From the NCBI GenBank assembly GCA_000953695.1, contig LN554847.1:1057801-1121800 (forward strand): DNA of 64,000 nucleotides, written 5' to 3'. Shown here in pieces: positions 35,781 to 44,109 of the stretch. The translations under genes were made by a program, and so were the position numbers. The notes under the pieces were generated by a model. It was not told where the DNA came from. It saw only the letters and a program-made list of their open reading frames with translations, and searched no databases. Each line of letters starts with the position of its first letter. Position 1 is the first letter of the stretch. This DNA is from Aliivibrio wodanis. GTDB lineage: Bacteria > Pseudomonadota > Gammaproteobacteria > Enterobacterales > Vibrionaceae.

Positions 35781-36242
35781 TTATTCAAATGAAATTTCTA
35801 AGAAAATATAACCAAATTCAGAATATAAAGGAATTAACACAATTTTATCTTTTGATTGATGTTTAATCATATGATCATTCCCAGAAACAACTACTGGTAT
35901 TGCCATATCAAAATCAAAATTTTGTTCACTTAGTAAACGTTTTGCACCTCCAGTTACCATGTTTGTTATTTCGCCAACCATATCAATAACATCTCGATCT
36001 ATTTCCTTATGAATTTCATCAAGCATTCTTTTCATAATAATCAGAGCAATTTTTTTTTCAAATGTAATTGATAATGAACCTTTCAAGTTTTGTGAAGCCA
36101 TTCCAATAAGCCCAGAAATGTCTCCCTTAGCATACATCTCTGTTTTTATCATTGGCTTTTTTGGTACTAATTTAATATTTGACATAGTTTCAACAACATT
36201 AATTAAAGAAACTAGAAAAGGGTTTATAAATCCAATATTCAT
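35781..36242 (-). CDS. CheX-like chemotaxis phosphatase-family protein
   Basis: 153 residues from the ATG at 36240-36242; a GTG at 36257 is in frame upstream but less likely. The CheX/CheC signature is visible: DRDVIDMVGEITNMVTGGAK, with the E..N pair that in CheX removes phosphate from CheY-P. N- and C-terminal parts also fit (NPFLVSLINVVETMSNIKL; KIVLIPLYSEFGYIFLEISF). No chemotaxis operon adjoins it, but a decayed CheV/CheW-like remnant lies 200 bp upstream. Its partner response regulator is unknown. Confidence 0.75.
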   Translation of the reverse strand: MNIGFINPFLVSLINVVETMSNIKLVPKKPMIKTEMYAKGDISGLIGMASQNLKGSLSITFEKKIALIIMKRMLDEIHKEIDRDVIDMVGEITNMVTGGAKRLLSEQNFDFDMAIPVVVSGNDHMIKHQSKDKIVLIPLYSEFGYIFLEISFE

Positions 36243-36444
36243 TATACTTTCTACCACTTAGAAAAATAAATTTATTTTAATACAAGACCACTTGTAACAT
36301 AACGATAGAATTTTAATTATATAAATATAAAAACAAGGACAATCTACTCTGTATTAAACAATTAAAATAAAGCTTTAAAAATATGATTTAATCATTAATA
36401 ATCAATCACTAAAAAGGGCGATATTATATTTTCCACCCCTATTA

Positions 36445-36654
36445 TTACTCTACCTTCTCCTCCATTAGTTTATTAACAGGAGAGTTACTAATCTTTATAT
36501 CGAGAATTATTTTCTCAAAGTCCAATAGAAACACCAATCGATCTTCCAGTCAAACCGCCCCCATTACCCTTTCACTCTCTTTTGATTGAGACAAATCATC
36601 CGTTTTATCAATCATAGCAGCAGAGACACTATGAATACTATTTTTTAATAGTTC
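36445..36654 (-). pseudogene. Remnant of a CheV/CheW-like chemotaxis gene
   Basis: Reading the minus strand gives ELLKNSIHSVSAAMIDKTDD followed by LSQSKESERVMGAV, an in-frame TGA, then LEDRLVFLLDFEKIILDIKI and a stop at 36445. The LxDRLVFLLDFEKII phrase resembles the coupling domain of CheV/CheW. The 5' part is missing behind a stop at about 36655. It sits beside the CheX-like gene. A decayed gene is more likely than a functional one; family assignment is by memory only. Confidence 0.45.
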
Positions 36655-37115
36655 TTAGTATTATAAATTATCACCTTAATTAAAATTATAATTACTTAAA
36701 ATGAAAATACATAATCTAATTGTTTATTAAAATATATTTTTATAAAGATGTTATATTCTCATTATTAATCTGACCTCCATCTAGTGCTGAATATTTATTC
36801 AAAAAATATATAGCACTACTGATACACTCATTACCCCCGATTATAATAATAGTCACTACTACTATTTTTATTTAAGCTCACTATTACAACTCCTTTTATA
36901 AACCGAAATTAAAGCATTAATCATGAATAGATATATAAAACTTACGTCACATTACTTATCGGGTAATGGCAAATATGCACTACTTGACTACTACCCATTA
37001 TCTTTTTATTATTTAATTTAGATTTAGCATTATTTAATAACCAACGATATTCTTTTCTTTTTCTTTTTCTTTAGATATCATATTTAATTTTTCGATATAC
37101 AAAAAAATCATCGAT
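36655..37115. other. 461-bp AT-rich region without a convincing gene
   Basis: Very AT-rich with stops in all frames. ATTAATCTGACCT at 36764-36776 recurs at 37303-37315 next to the start of the 62-codon frame. Possible origin is further gene decay; nothing else can be supported. Confidence 0.4.
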
Positions 37116-37304
37116 TTATTTAATAAGTGTATATGTTATATTTACCCCTCCTTTTTTAAAAAATAAATTATGCATCCACACTCTGTCATCTTTTGATGGA
37201 TTGAAAGTGCAATGAATATGTTTATCTTTAACTAATTTATTATCACACATATCTGTAAATGATTGCATCGAATTCACTATAATAGTCATTAGTACCCCAC
37301 TCAT
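37116..37304 (-). CDS. Possible 62-residue protein
   Basis: AGGT lies seven bases before the ATG (37302-37304). The product begins MSGVLMTIIVNSMQSFTDMC and includes NPSKDDRVWMHNLFFKKGG. No family recognised and no membrane segment or signal peptide is obvious. It could be the tail of a decayed gene. Retained because the ribosome binding site is reasonable. Confidence 0.4.
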   Translation of the reverse strand: MSGVLMTIIVNSMQSFTDMCDNKLVKDKHIHCTFNPSKDDRVWMHNLFFKKGGVNITYTLIK

Positions 37305-37379
37305 TAATCTGACCTAAATTATCATTACCCAAAGCACATACCCGCCACATCAAAGCCTAACACCACACTAGCGCCAAAA

Positions 37380-37432
37380 AATTATAAATTAATTATAAAT
37401 TAATTATAAATTAATTATAAATTAATTATAAA
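37380..37432. repeat. 11-bp tandem repeat ATTATAAATTA, nearly five copies
   Basis: Four perfect units from 37381 and a partial fifth (ATTATAAAC). It lies 130 bp upstream of the CadC/ToxR-like gene. An 11-bp period is close to one helical turn, so it may be a curved or H-NS-bound tract, and its copy number could vary. Confidence 0.9.
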
Positions 37433-37560
37433 CACCTGCACTTACCGCCACTCCACTTAAAGTGTGACCCCCACATCATTAATAAAATAATAAATTCGCT
37501 TTTAACTCATAATCATTCATAATTAAATCTAAACAATAACTCGGTATAAAAAATCTGTTT

Positions 37561-38997
37561 ATGGAAAACAAAAGAATGACCTATAAAATTGATGACTTAT
37601 TTTTTATACCTTACGATAATAAGTTAACAATAAATAAAACAGATATTGTAATTGATAATAGATTGTCGAACCTATTACTTTTTTTATGTGACAATCCAAA
37701 TATAATTTTCTCCCGTGACGAACTGATTGATAAAGTATGGCATGGTTCCATAGTTACAGACCAGGTTATAACTCAATCTATCTTTGAACTTAGAAAAATA
37801 CTGAAGCAACATGGCCAACACTCAGATGGCTATATTATTACCGTACCTAAACGAGGGTACAAACTTGACGCTACTGTAGCAATAGTAAATGCCAAATCTA
37901 GAGCTCAACAATTACATGATGACAATGACATTAAACTCTACAATCCAGATTTAAACTATCCTTTACCAAAGGATAAAGTAACATTAAACAATATCAAGCA
38001 TTTGTTAATCTCCACTGCTCTTATTTTCGCTTTAGTCTCAATCATATATAGCCATGATTATGTATCTACATCAAAAATAAATGAAAATTATTATTTATCG
38101 CTTGAGCCTAGATATATTCATATAGTTATGCAACCAGAAATAAAAAACAACTCACTACTCATTGGTGTGATTGAAAAAACTCTAGAGTATCTAAAATATT
38201 ATAAAGATTTCCGAATTATTTATAACGGCTCTTATCAGAAATTATCTGCAAATAAAATAACATTCAGCTCTAGTAATAACAATGGCATAAACTACTTACA
38301 TGTTGAATATATAAACAACATTTCTAATAAAAAAACTTTAGATAGAAAATACCCTATATCTAAAGGATTTATAAAAGATTCCATCGGGAAATTACTCCGT
38401 GATTTATTATATTCATTTAATATTGACATAAGAAAAAGTGACATATCTAAATTAACTAATGAACTTCCTGATAAACCAAGCTCGGTCATAAATATACTAG
38501 CATCAATAGGTGGTCTTTATGTTAATGATAAACACTCTGAAACATTGAGAGTTATAAACCTTGCCGCACAAGAATCACCAAAAAACCCATACGCAGTAGC
38601 CACATCCTATATATTTCATTTATCAATACTATACACTAAAGAAAATATGAATAACCCTGTAAAAATTAAAGAATTAAATACTACAACGGCGAAGAAATTT
38701 GAATACTTTATAGAAAACAAAATAAACACACCTCGTTTACTAGAAGCTATGGCAATGATGGCACTGTCTGAAGGAAATCCGTTAAATGCAAAAGCATTTT
38801 TAAATAAAATCCCATATAAAAGAAAAACTGTTTTATCCTATATATTACATGCTAAAATATCAGAATCCATTGGAAATAATGCTGCTGCTGAAGAGTACTA
38901 TTATCAAGCAATAATAGAATCCCCATCACCCCAAGTATTAACTCTTACTGAATCACTTTTTTTTAATAGTAACATATCGCATATTAAAAAAAACTAA
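37561..38997 (+). CDS. CadC/ToxR-like membrane-anchored transcriptional regulator
   Basis: 478 residues. An N-terminal OmpR/PhoB-type winged helix (about 10-105) contains NIIFSRDELIDKVWHGSIVT, QSIFELRKIL and TVPKRGYKL. A single membrane segment follows (HLLISTALIFALVSIIYS, 147-164), then a periplasmic domain of about 310 residues with helical, TPR-like character at the end (NPLNAKAFLNKIPYKRKTVL, IGNNAAAEEYYYQAIIE). Such proteins sense a periplasmic signal and act on DNA while in the membrane. Target and signal unknown. AT-rich like the whole interval. Confidence 0.8.
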   Translation: MENKRMTYKIDDLFFIPYDNKLTINKTDIVIDNRLSNLLLFLCDNPNIIFSRDELIDKVWHGSIVTDQVITQSIFELRKILKQHGQHSDGYIITVPKRGYKLDATVAIVNAKSRAQQLHDDNDIKLYNPDLNYPLPKDKVTLNNIKHLLISTALIFALVSIIYSHDYVSTSKINENYYLSLEPRYIHIVMQPEIKNNSLLIGVIEKTLEYLKYYKDFRIIYNGSYQKLSANKITFSSSNNNGINYLHVEYINNISNKKTLDRKYPISKGFIKDSIGKLLRDLLYSFNIDIRKSDISKLTNELPDKPSSVINILASIGGLYVNDKHSETLRVINLAAQESPKNPYAVATSYIFHLSILYTKENMNNPVKIKELNTTTAKKFEYFIENKINTPRLLEAMAMMALSEGNPLNAKAFLNKIPYKRKTVLSYILHAKISESIGNNAAAEEYYYQAIIESPSPQVLTLTESLFFNSNISHIKKN

Positions 38998-39016
38998 ATA
39001 TAAAATGAACTAAGAA

Positions 39017-39484
39017 TTATAAAAAAGATCTTATTCTACTTGTAATATCAAGGTGTCCTTTTAACTCAGAAGTAATTATCTGATTAGGTGTCATACTCAT
39101 TATAAATACAATCTTTCCCTTGGAAACTTCTTGATATCCATAAAATACCGGACCTCCTGAAATATTAGTAACACTAAATTTATCTAGTTCTGTTAGAGAG
39201 TCTATATCTTGATTTAAATTTTTACGTTTAGTTACGAATAATATTATCTGCCCAAACAAATTGAATTGGTAACCGGATGATATCCAGATTGATTTATTAC
39301 CATATTTATTATCTTGTTCTGCTATCGTGTTAAATTTACCAAACTTACAATTCATATATACCTTTGTTCCTGATTCTAGTACTGAATTAAGTTTATAATT
39401 ACATCCTATTGAATTTAAATAAGATGATAATATCAAAAGCATCGGAAGGAAAACTAAAAACTTACCTAGTACATACATTTTCAT
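39017..39484 (-). CDS. Small membrane-anchored periplasmic partner of the ToxR-like regulator
   Basis: 155 residues with an N-terminal membrane or signal segment (GKFLVFLPMLLILSSYLNSIG) and a beta-rich periplasmic part ending TSELKGHLDITSRIRSFL. Two cysteines follow or lie after the segment (GCNYK, MNCKF). Its start overlaps the end of the ToxR-like gene by four bases. This is the architecture of ToxR/ToxS, TcpP/TcpH and VtrA/VtrC pairs, where the small protein stabilises or senses for the regulator. No sequence family was recognised; the role is inferred from position and topology. Confidence 0.6.
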   Translation of the reverse strand: MKMYVLGKFLVFLPMLLILSSYLNSIGCNYKLNSVLESGTKVYMNCKFGKFNTIAEQDNKYGNKSIWISSGYQFNLFGQIILFVTKRKNLNQDIDSLTELDKFSVTNISGGPVFYGYQEVSKGKIVFIMSMTPNQIITSELKGHLDITSRIRSFL

Positions 39485-40179
39485 TTCCCTTTATTATACA
39501 TATATATAGCATCATAACTAATTTGTCTAAAATTATTTACATTGCATTCATAGCTGCCTTTAATTTCGAAGCAATCAACATAAGTAAAGTTAGAGAAAAA
39601 ATATATATATAAACCAATACTAAATAAAAAGATGATTGGATAACTTTTATTGTATATCAACTTCATTACCCCCTTTATTTCTAATCTTTTCCCGTCCTTT
39701 ACTTTAGCAACTTCTTTTACTTTGATACCTTCTTCTACTGAGACTGCTTCATTTGCTTTAATATCTTCTTCTACTGAGACTGCTTCATTTGCTTTAATAT
39801 CTTCTTCTAATGAAAGTCCTTCATTTGCTTTAGCACCCTCTTCTATCCTACTATTTACATTATAAAACGAGTCTTCATTATAAGAAAACTTATACCCCTT
39901 CTTAGGAATATTAACTATTTTTATCAAATTATCATGTTTAAGTTTCTTCCGTAAACTAGAGATAGAGACGTTCAATGAATTGTCCCCAACAATCCGACCA
40001 TCCCAACCCACTTGCATTAATACGTCAACGCTAACTAATTTATTACTATTTTGCATAAAGAAAACTAACAGTTTCAGCTCTGATTTACTTAACTTTGCAC
40101 AATCGTGCTTACCATCTTTCCCGTAAAACGACAAAGAACTTTCCTCTTCATCAACCGCATACCCAATAACTAAACTCAT
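39481..40179 (-). CDS. ToxR-like membrane-anchored regulator with repeat linker
   Basis: 232 residues. The winged helix (about 10-100) shows KLSKSELKLLVFFMQNSNKL, VGWDGRIVGDNSLNVSISSL and NIPKKGYKFSY. A linker follows made of four 12-residue repeats (113-160, consensus EEDIKANEAVSV). One membrane segment (YPIIFLFSIGLYIYFFSNF, 180-198) and a short periplasmic tail with two cysteines (DCFEIKGSYEC) complete it. The stop overlaps the ATG of the small partner gene, which suggests coupled translation. Signal and targets unknown. Confidence 0.78.
   Translation of the reverse strand: MSLVIGYAVDEEESSLSFYGKDGKHDCAKLSKSELKLLVFFMQNSNKLVSVDVLMQVGWDGRIVGDNSLNVSISSLRKKLKHDNLIKIVNIPKKGYKFSYNEDSFYNVNSRIEEGAKANEGLSLEEDIKANEAVSVEEDIKANEAVSVEEGIKVKEVAKVKDGKRLEIKGVMKLIYNKSYPIIFLFSIGLYIYFFSNFTYVDCFEIKGSYECNVNNFRQISYDAIYMYNKGK
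39700..39843 (-). repeat. 36-bp in-frame tandem repeat in the ToxR-like gene
   Basis: Four 36-bp units encode the 12-residue repeats of the linker. The two middle units are almost identical at DNA level. Copy change would lengthen or shorten the linker without a frameshift. Confidence 0.85.
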
Positions 40180-40512
40180 AATAAAACTTACACCTAAAAT
40201 TTATGTTATGAATAATACAAACTTAGCCAATCCTCATCAAATAATAAAAAAATAAAATAAATAAAATAAATAAAATCAACGACTTATATTATTCAATAAA
40301 TATCAACTTCATTATTACTATTGTTTTAATAGAAGACAATACTTCTTGAATTTAACTTAGAGACCATGTTAATTGAATGGTTTTTTAGGTTTTTTTATGT
40401 ATTTAACAGCACTTATTAATTAAATTTTATACTCAATCTGCACCTAGTATTAATCTTAGGAAGTAATAACTCCATAATCACTAAAAATACAACCAACAAG
40501 ATTTCTCCTTCC
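40180..40512. other. 333-bp AT-rich region upstream of the ToxR-like gene
   Basis: Contains three perfect 9-bp units AAATAAAAT (40250-40276) just upstream of the regulator's promoter region. No gene seen. It ends at the junction with the mvaA fragment near 40513. Confidence 0.5.
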
Positions 40513-40829
40513 TTTATTTAACTGAAGCTGGTCAAGATGCCGCGTGTGTTGCTGAATCTGCTATTGGGATGACACGAATTGAAGTGGATAGAAATGGCGG
40601 ATTGTACGCAAGTGTGACGCTACCAAACCTAATGCTAGGAACCGTTGGCGGTGGCACCGGATTACCAAGTCAAAAAGCCTGTTTGGAAATAATGGGATTA
40701 CACGGTTCAGGAAAATCACAAGCGTTAGCTGAAGTATGTGCAGCACTCTGTTTGGCAGGTGAACTATCTATTGTAGGTGCATTTTGTGCGGGACATTTTT
40801 CACGAGCACATCATAAATTAGCGCGCTAG
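40513..40829 (+). pseudogene. 3' fragment of mvaA (HMG-CoA reductase)
   Basis: Encodes about the last 105 residues of the reductase. The first 56 bp (40513-40568) are diverged from the intact gene (LYLTEAGQDAACVAESAIGM against LYIACGQDAACVAESAVGM, including one codon indel). From 40569 the sequence is identical to 33750 onward. The catalytic core is missing, so it is not functional, although an open frame from an internal ATG remains. Confidence 0.9.
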
Positions 40830-40877
40830 TTAATAGGCGGGGATATCCAATATCCGTTAACTAACGCGACAATTTAA

Positions 40878-41405
40878 TTATTGTTCAACAAAGATAAGTT
40901 CATTTGTTTTAAAACCTAGAGATTGAGCGGTTGATACAAAACGCTCAATCACTTCTTGGTCAACTTCTTTTGTTCGAGAGAGTAGCCATAAATAATCTAA
41001 ATCAGGCCCCGACACAAATGCATATTGATAATTTTCTTTATCTAATTCAAACACCACGTATGAGCCGTAGAAAGGACCAAAGAACGAGACTTTAAGATAA
41101 CCTTGATCTTCTTCATCAATGAACTTAGCTTTCCCTTCTGCTTCATTCCACTCTTTCTCTTCTTTTGAATAGCCTCGGTTAATGACCTTTACGCTTCCAT
41201 CTTCATTAATGCTGTACTCGGCGCTGACTTTACTCAACCCTTCTTCAAAAGAATGATTTAACCGTGCCACTTCATACCATTTGCCTAAATAGCGATTTAA
41301 TTCAAAGCCTGATACGGGTTCAACGCCCTTTGGCATCCCTAAGCAGCCGCTTAACATTAATAATACTGTTCCTATGAAACCTATCTTAGTTATACGCTTT
41401 ATCAT
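40878..41405 (-). CDS. blc: Outer-membrane lipocalin Blc
   Basis: 175 residues from the ATG at 41403-41405, which has GGAG seven bases upstream; an ATG at 41417 is less likely. A lipoprotein signal peptide ends in the lipobox LSGC. The lipocalin motif GKWYEVARL is followed by the strand-rich body (VSFFGPFYGSYVVFELDKEN, SGPDLDYLWLLSRTKEVD). Blc binds lysophospholipids or fatty acids at the outer membrane. The 3' two-thirds are duplicated at 34059-34438. Confidence 0.92.
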   Translation of the reverse strand: MIKRITKIGFIGTVLLMLSGCLGMPKGVEPVSGFELNRYLGKWYEVARLNHSFEEGLSKVSAEYSINEDGSVKVINRGYSKEEKEWNEAEGKAKFIDEEDQGYLKVSFFGPFYGSYVVFELDKENYQYAFVSGPDLDYLWLLSRTKEVDQEVIERFVSTAQSLGFKTNELIFVEQ

Positions 41406-41486
41406 CGTTAGCTCCATTAACTTTATCTTTTTAATATTACGGCAGATTAGCGTAAAAAGATCACTTAGTTAATCAGTACATACATA

Positions 41487-41531
41487 AAAAGCGAGCTAAC
41501 TTCACTTACTGAAATTAACTCGCCTTTTTTA
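41487..41531 (-). terminator. Terminator of the yiaWV-like operon
   Basis: GCGAG, TAA, TTCA on the left pair with TGAA, TTA, CTCGC on the right with small bulges. On the minus strand a run of five T follows; on the plus strand six T follow. It lies 27 bp after the yiaV-like stop. Confidence 0.75.
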
Positions 41532-41557
41532 ACATTATCTTGCTCTACATTATAGAA

Positions 41558-42589
41558 CTACAAAGCTTGTAAATAAGATTTAGCTGCACTTAAACGAACC
41601 GTCGCTCCACCAATAATATCCATAAAGCCTAAGATTGAATGTGGCTTCTCTGCACTGATCCATGCAGAACCTGTCGCTCCAATAGGTAGCATATCCATCG
41701 TATCTTGATCTATTTCAAGAATAACCGTTCGGCCAACTGGCGCAGATCCTCGTTGAATATGACTCGATACTGACTGCTCTTGAGGTAATAAACTGCCTTG
41801 AGCTTCACCTGTTGCTTTTACTACGCTATGCACTCGTGATCTAAAAATCTCACCAGGATAAGCACTAACAAAAAACTCACTAAATTGCCCCGGCTTAATA
41901 TTTTTATACGATTGATCTGGTATACGCATTTCAACAAACTTCTTACTTGTATCCCATAAATGAAGTGAACCAATACGAGATCCATCAGCAATAAATATGT
42001 GTGTCACCATACCATCAAAAGGTGCCGTAATGGTTAAACGCCCTAATTCAAAATTTAGATTGGTTAACTGCGCTTTTAAGCCTAAATCTTTTGCTTCTAA
42101 AACATGAATTTCAGCGATTAACATTTCAACTAAGTCCTGTGATTCCTCTGTATCACGTACTGACACGTGTTCTTTCATACCTAAGTTTCTCAGGTGGTTG
42201 CGCTCTGCTTGTTGTAAAGCGACCTTTTTTGCTTCAATACTTTTTTCTACTTCCAATTGAGCTGACTCAACCTCGATTATCGCAGAAGTAATTTTGTCAT
42301 CTTTTAGTAGATAAAGTACATCGCCTTTTTTAACATGTTGGTTATGATCAATGTAGATCTCATCAATATGTTGGCCAACTGATGGAGACAGAACAGCATG
42401 AGGAGCTTTAACTGTCGTAGAATTAGTTAAATCCGCAGGCGAATAGAATCGATGTCCAAAAAATAATGCTAGCGCTAAAATTACACCAACAAAAGTTGTA
42501 ATAAAGTAATTCCCTGCGGTTCGCTTTAATACATTAAATTTAAACAATAACCACACGATTAAAATGTACGGCAACATTATCTCTTTCAT
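41558..42589 (-). CDS. YiaV-like HlyD-family membrane fusion protein
   Basis: 343 residues. An N-terminal membrane segment (TAGNYFITTFVGVILALALF) precedes a split biotinyl-lipoyl domain (VLSPSVGQHIDEIYIDHNQH, then LGRLTITAPFDGMVTHIFIA) around a coiled coil (about 120-185), then a beta barrel (MLPIGATGSAWISAEKP). Such proteins link an inner-membrane pump to the periplasm. No pump gene adjoins. It overlaps the upstream DUF3302 gene by four bases, as yiaW-yiaV in E. coli. Confidence 0.82.
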   Translation of the reverse strand: MKEIMLPYILIVWLLFKFNVLKRTAGNYFITTFVGVILALALFFGHRFYSPADLTNSTTVKAPHAVLSPSVGQHIDEIYIDHNQHVKKGDVLYLLKDDKITSAIIEVESAQLEVEKSIEAKKVALQQAERNHLRNLGMKEHVSVRDTEESQDLVEMLIAEIHVLEAKDLGLKAQLTNLNFELGRLTITAPFDGMVTHIFIADGSRIGSLHLWDTSKKFVEMRIPDQSYKNIKPGQFSEFFVSAYPGEIFRSRVHSVVKATGEAQGSLLPQEQSVSSHIQRGSAPVGRTVILEIDQDTMDMLPIGATGSAWISAEKPHSILGFMDIIGGATVRLSAAKSYLQAL

Positions 42590-42897
42590 GATTGCGCCCC
42601 TTTAAACCACATTTGAACTTTATCCCAATCGGTTACTATAGCTAGTACAGCCAGTACCCATAATGGCTTCCAAACTAAGCCTAAAATACACATCCAAAAA
42701 ATCAATTTGGCCTGTGCTAATCCCTTTTCTTTCGCCAAATGCTTTGGAATGGAATGAATATGCCAAACCTTCGCCGCTACCCATGAAATAATGCCAACCG
42801 TAACTAAAATGATAAACCACATAAATACAATGGAATCGAGAAGTGCATAAACACTAGGGAGATTTTCAAACTCTAAACTTGTAGGATGTATCTGCAT
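42586..42897 (-). CDS. YiaW-like DUF3302 inner-membrane protein
   Basis: 103 residues with two membrane segments (FMWFIILVTVGIISWVAAKV and LIFWMCILGLVWKPLWVLAV). IPKHLAKEKGLAQAK and the WKPLW motif are typical of DUF3302. Function unknown; always seen next to a HlyD-type gene, as here. A divergent LysR gene lies 210 bp away. A 34-base piece of this gene recurs at 34433-34467. Confidence 0.8.
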   Translation of the reverse strand: MQIHPTSLEFENLPSVYALLDSIVFMWFIILVTVGIISWVAAKVWHIHSIPKHLAKEKGLAQAKLIFWMCILGLVWKPLWVLAVLAIVTDWDKVQMWFKGAQS

Positions 42898-43107
42898 TGG
42901 AACACCTATTGTCGTTATTCTATTTATCCTTAGATTTAAAAGCCCTCTTATTCCTTAAAATGGCACATCTAAATTCGATGCAATTAAAATAACGAATACG
43001 AAGCGATCCACCAATGGCATACCCGTATTTCTGATATAACAGATTTGATATTTCTAATGAATGACGTTAGTTTATAGTTTATCGATACCTATCAATAAGG
43101 GCATAAA

Positions 43108-44028
43108 ATGGATTTAGCCAAATTTGATCTTAATCTACTTAAAACTCTCTTAGTGCTACTGCAAGAAAAAAACACCAATAAAGCAGCTGAGCGACTTAAC
43201 ACTAGCCAGCCTGCGGTAAGTCGCACTCTAGCCAAGATCCGAGAAGAATTTGATGATCCTTTATTTATTCGGCAGTCTCGCGGATTAAAACTCACACCAA
43301 AAGCTGAAGAATTGGCGATCAGTTTACCTAAGATCTTCGAAGCGCTTGAAGGAACCCTAAAGAACGACAGCTTCTCGCCCAAGCAGCTAACAGGGAAAAT
43401 TAAGATAGCAATGAATGGGTTTGTAATTGAAACTCATGGATATCAGATCTGCCAAGCAATTAAAAAAGATGCGCCTAATATCAGCATTGAACTGCATAGT
43501 TTTACTCAAACCACTGCGGATGATTTAATTAACGGCGAACTCGATTTTGCTCTTAACTATTATCCTATTGATGTCTCCAAAGAGTTACGACAAGTACCGG
43601 TCGGTTTATTTACTTATGCTGCTATCTGTAGTATTAACCATCCGATGGCAAATAAGACAATCGACCTTCAAGAAGTCTTTAATTATCCCCTCGCCGGATT
43701 AATCGTTCCTGAATTTAACTTTAAAACCATGTTAGCTCCTCAATATTCAGATAGAGATATTACTAATCAGCCTGAATTCCGTTCTCAGCAAGTCAATCCC
43801 ATTTTGAAAGCGCTTGAAAACTCAAACATGCTGTTTATTGCTCCACAGAGCTTAATGGATGTACTTGCTCCTAAAAAATACGCTCTTATTGAAGTGGAAG
43901 ACAAACTAAAGCGCCATGAGATGAAAATCGCATTAATTTACAATACTAAGTACATGAATTCAGAAAAGTTTAACTGGTTAGAACGATTAGTGGATAATAT
44001 TTTACCCCCGAAGATGGTAAGGCATTAA
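43108..44028 (+). CDS. LysR-family transcriptional regulator
   Basis: 306 residues. The N-terminal winged HTH (KFDLNLLKTLLVLLQEKNTN to PLFIRQSRGLKLTPKAEEL) is complete, with NTSQPAVSRTLAKIRE as recognition helix. The periplasmic-binding-protein-like effector domain follows (about 92-300). It is divergent from the yiaWV-like pair, which it may regulate; that is inferred from arrangement only. AAGGG precedes the ATG. Confidence 0.88.
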   Translation: MDLAKFDLNLLKTLLVLLQEKNTNKAAERLNTSQPAVSRTLAKIREEFDDPLFIRQSRGLKLTPKAEELAISLPKIFEALEGTLKNDSFSPKQLTGKIKIAMNGFVIETHGYQICQAIKKDAPNISIELHSFTQTTADDLINGELDFALNYYPIDVSKELRQVPVGLFTYAAICSINHPMANKTIDLQEVFNYPLAGLIVPEFNFKTMLAPQYSDRDITNQPEFRSQQVNPILKALENSNMLFIAPQSLMDVLAPKKYALIEVEDKLKRHEMKIALIYNTKYMNSEKFNWLERLVDNILPPKMVRH

Positions 44029-44109
44029 TCGACATGCACTGTTATTAGATTTCTGAGCATAAACACCGTACAATCGGCGGCAAAATATAAACAGCATAGG
44101 TAGATTAGT

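Noticed and set aside
40569-40829. Separate short gene with ATG start
   Set aside because: It is the tail of a truncated mvaA; the preceding codons continue the homology upstream of this ATG.
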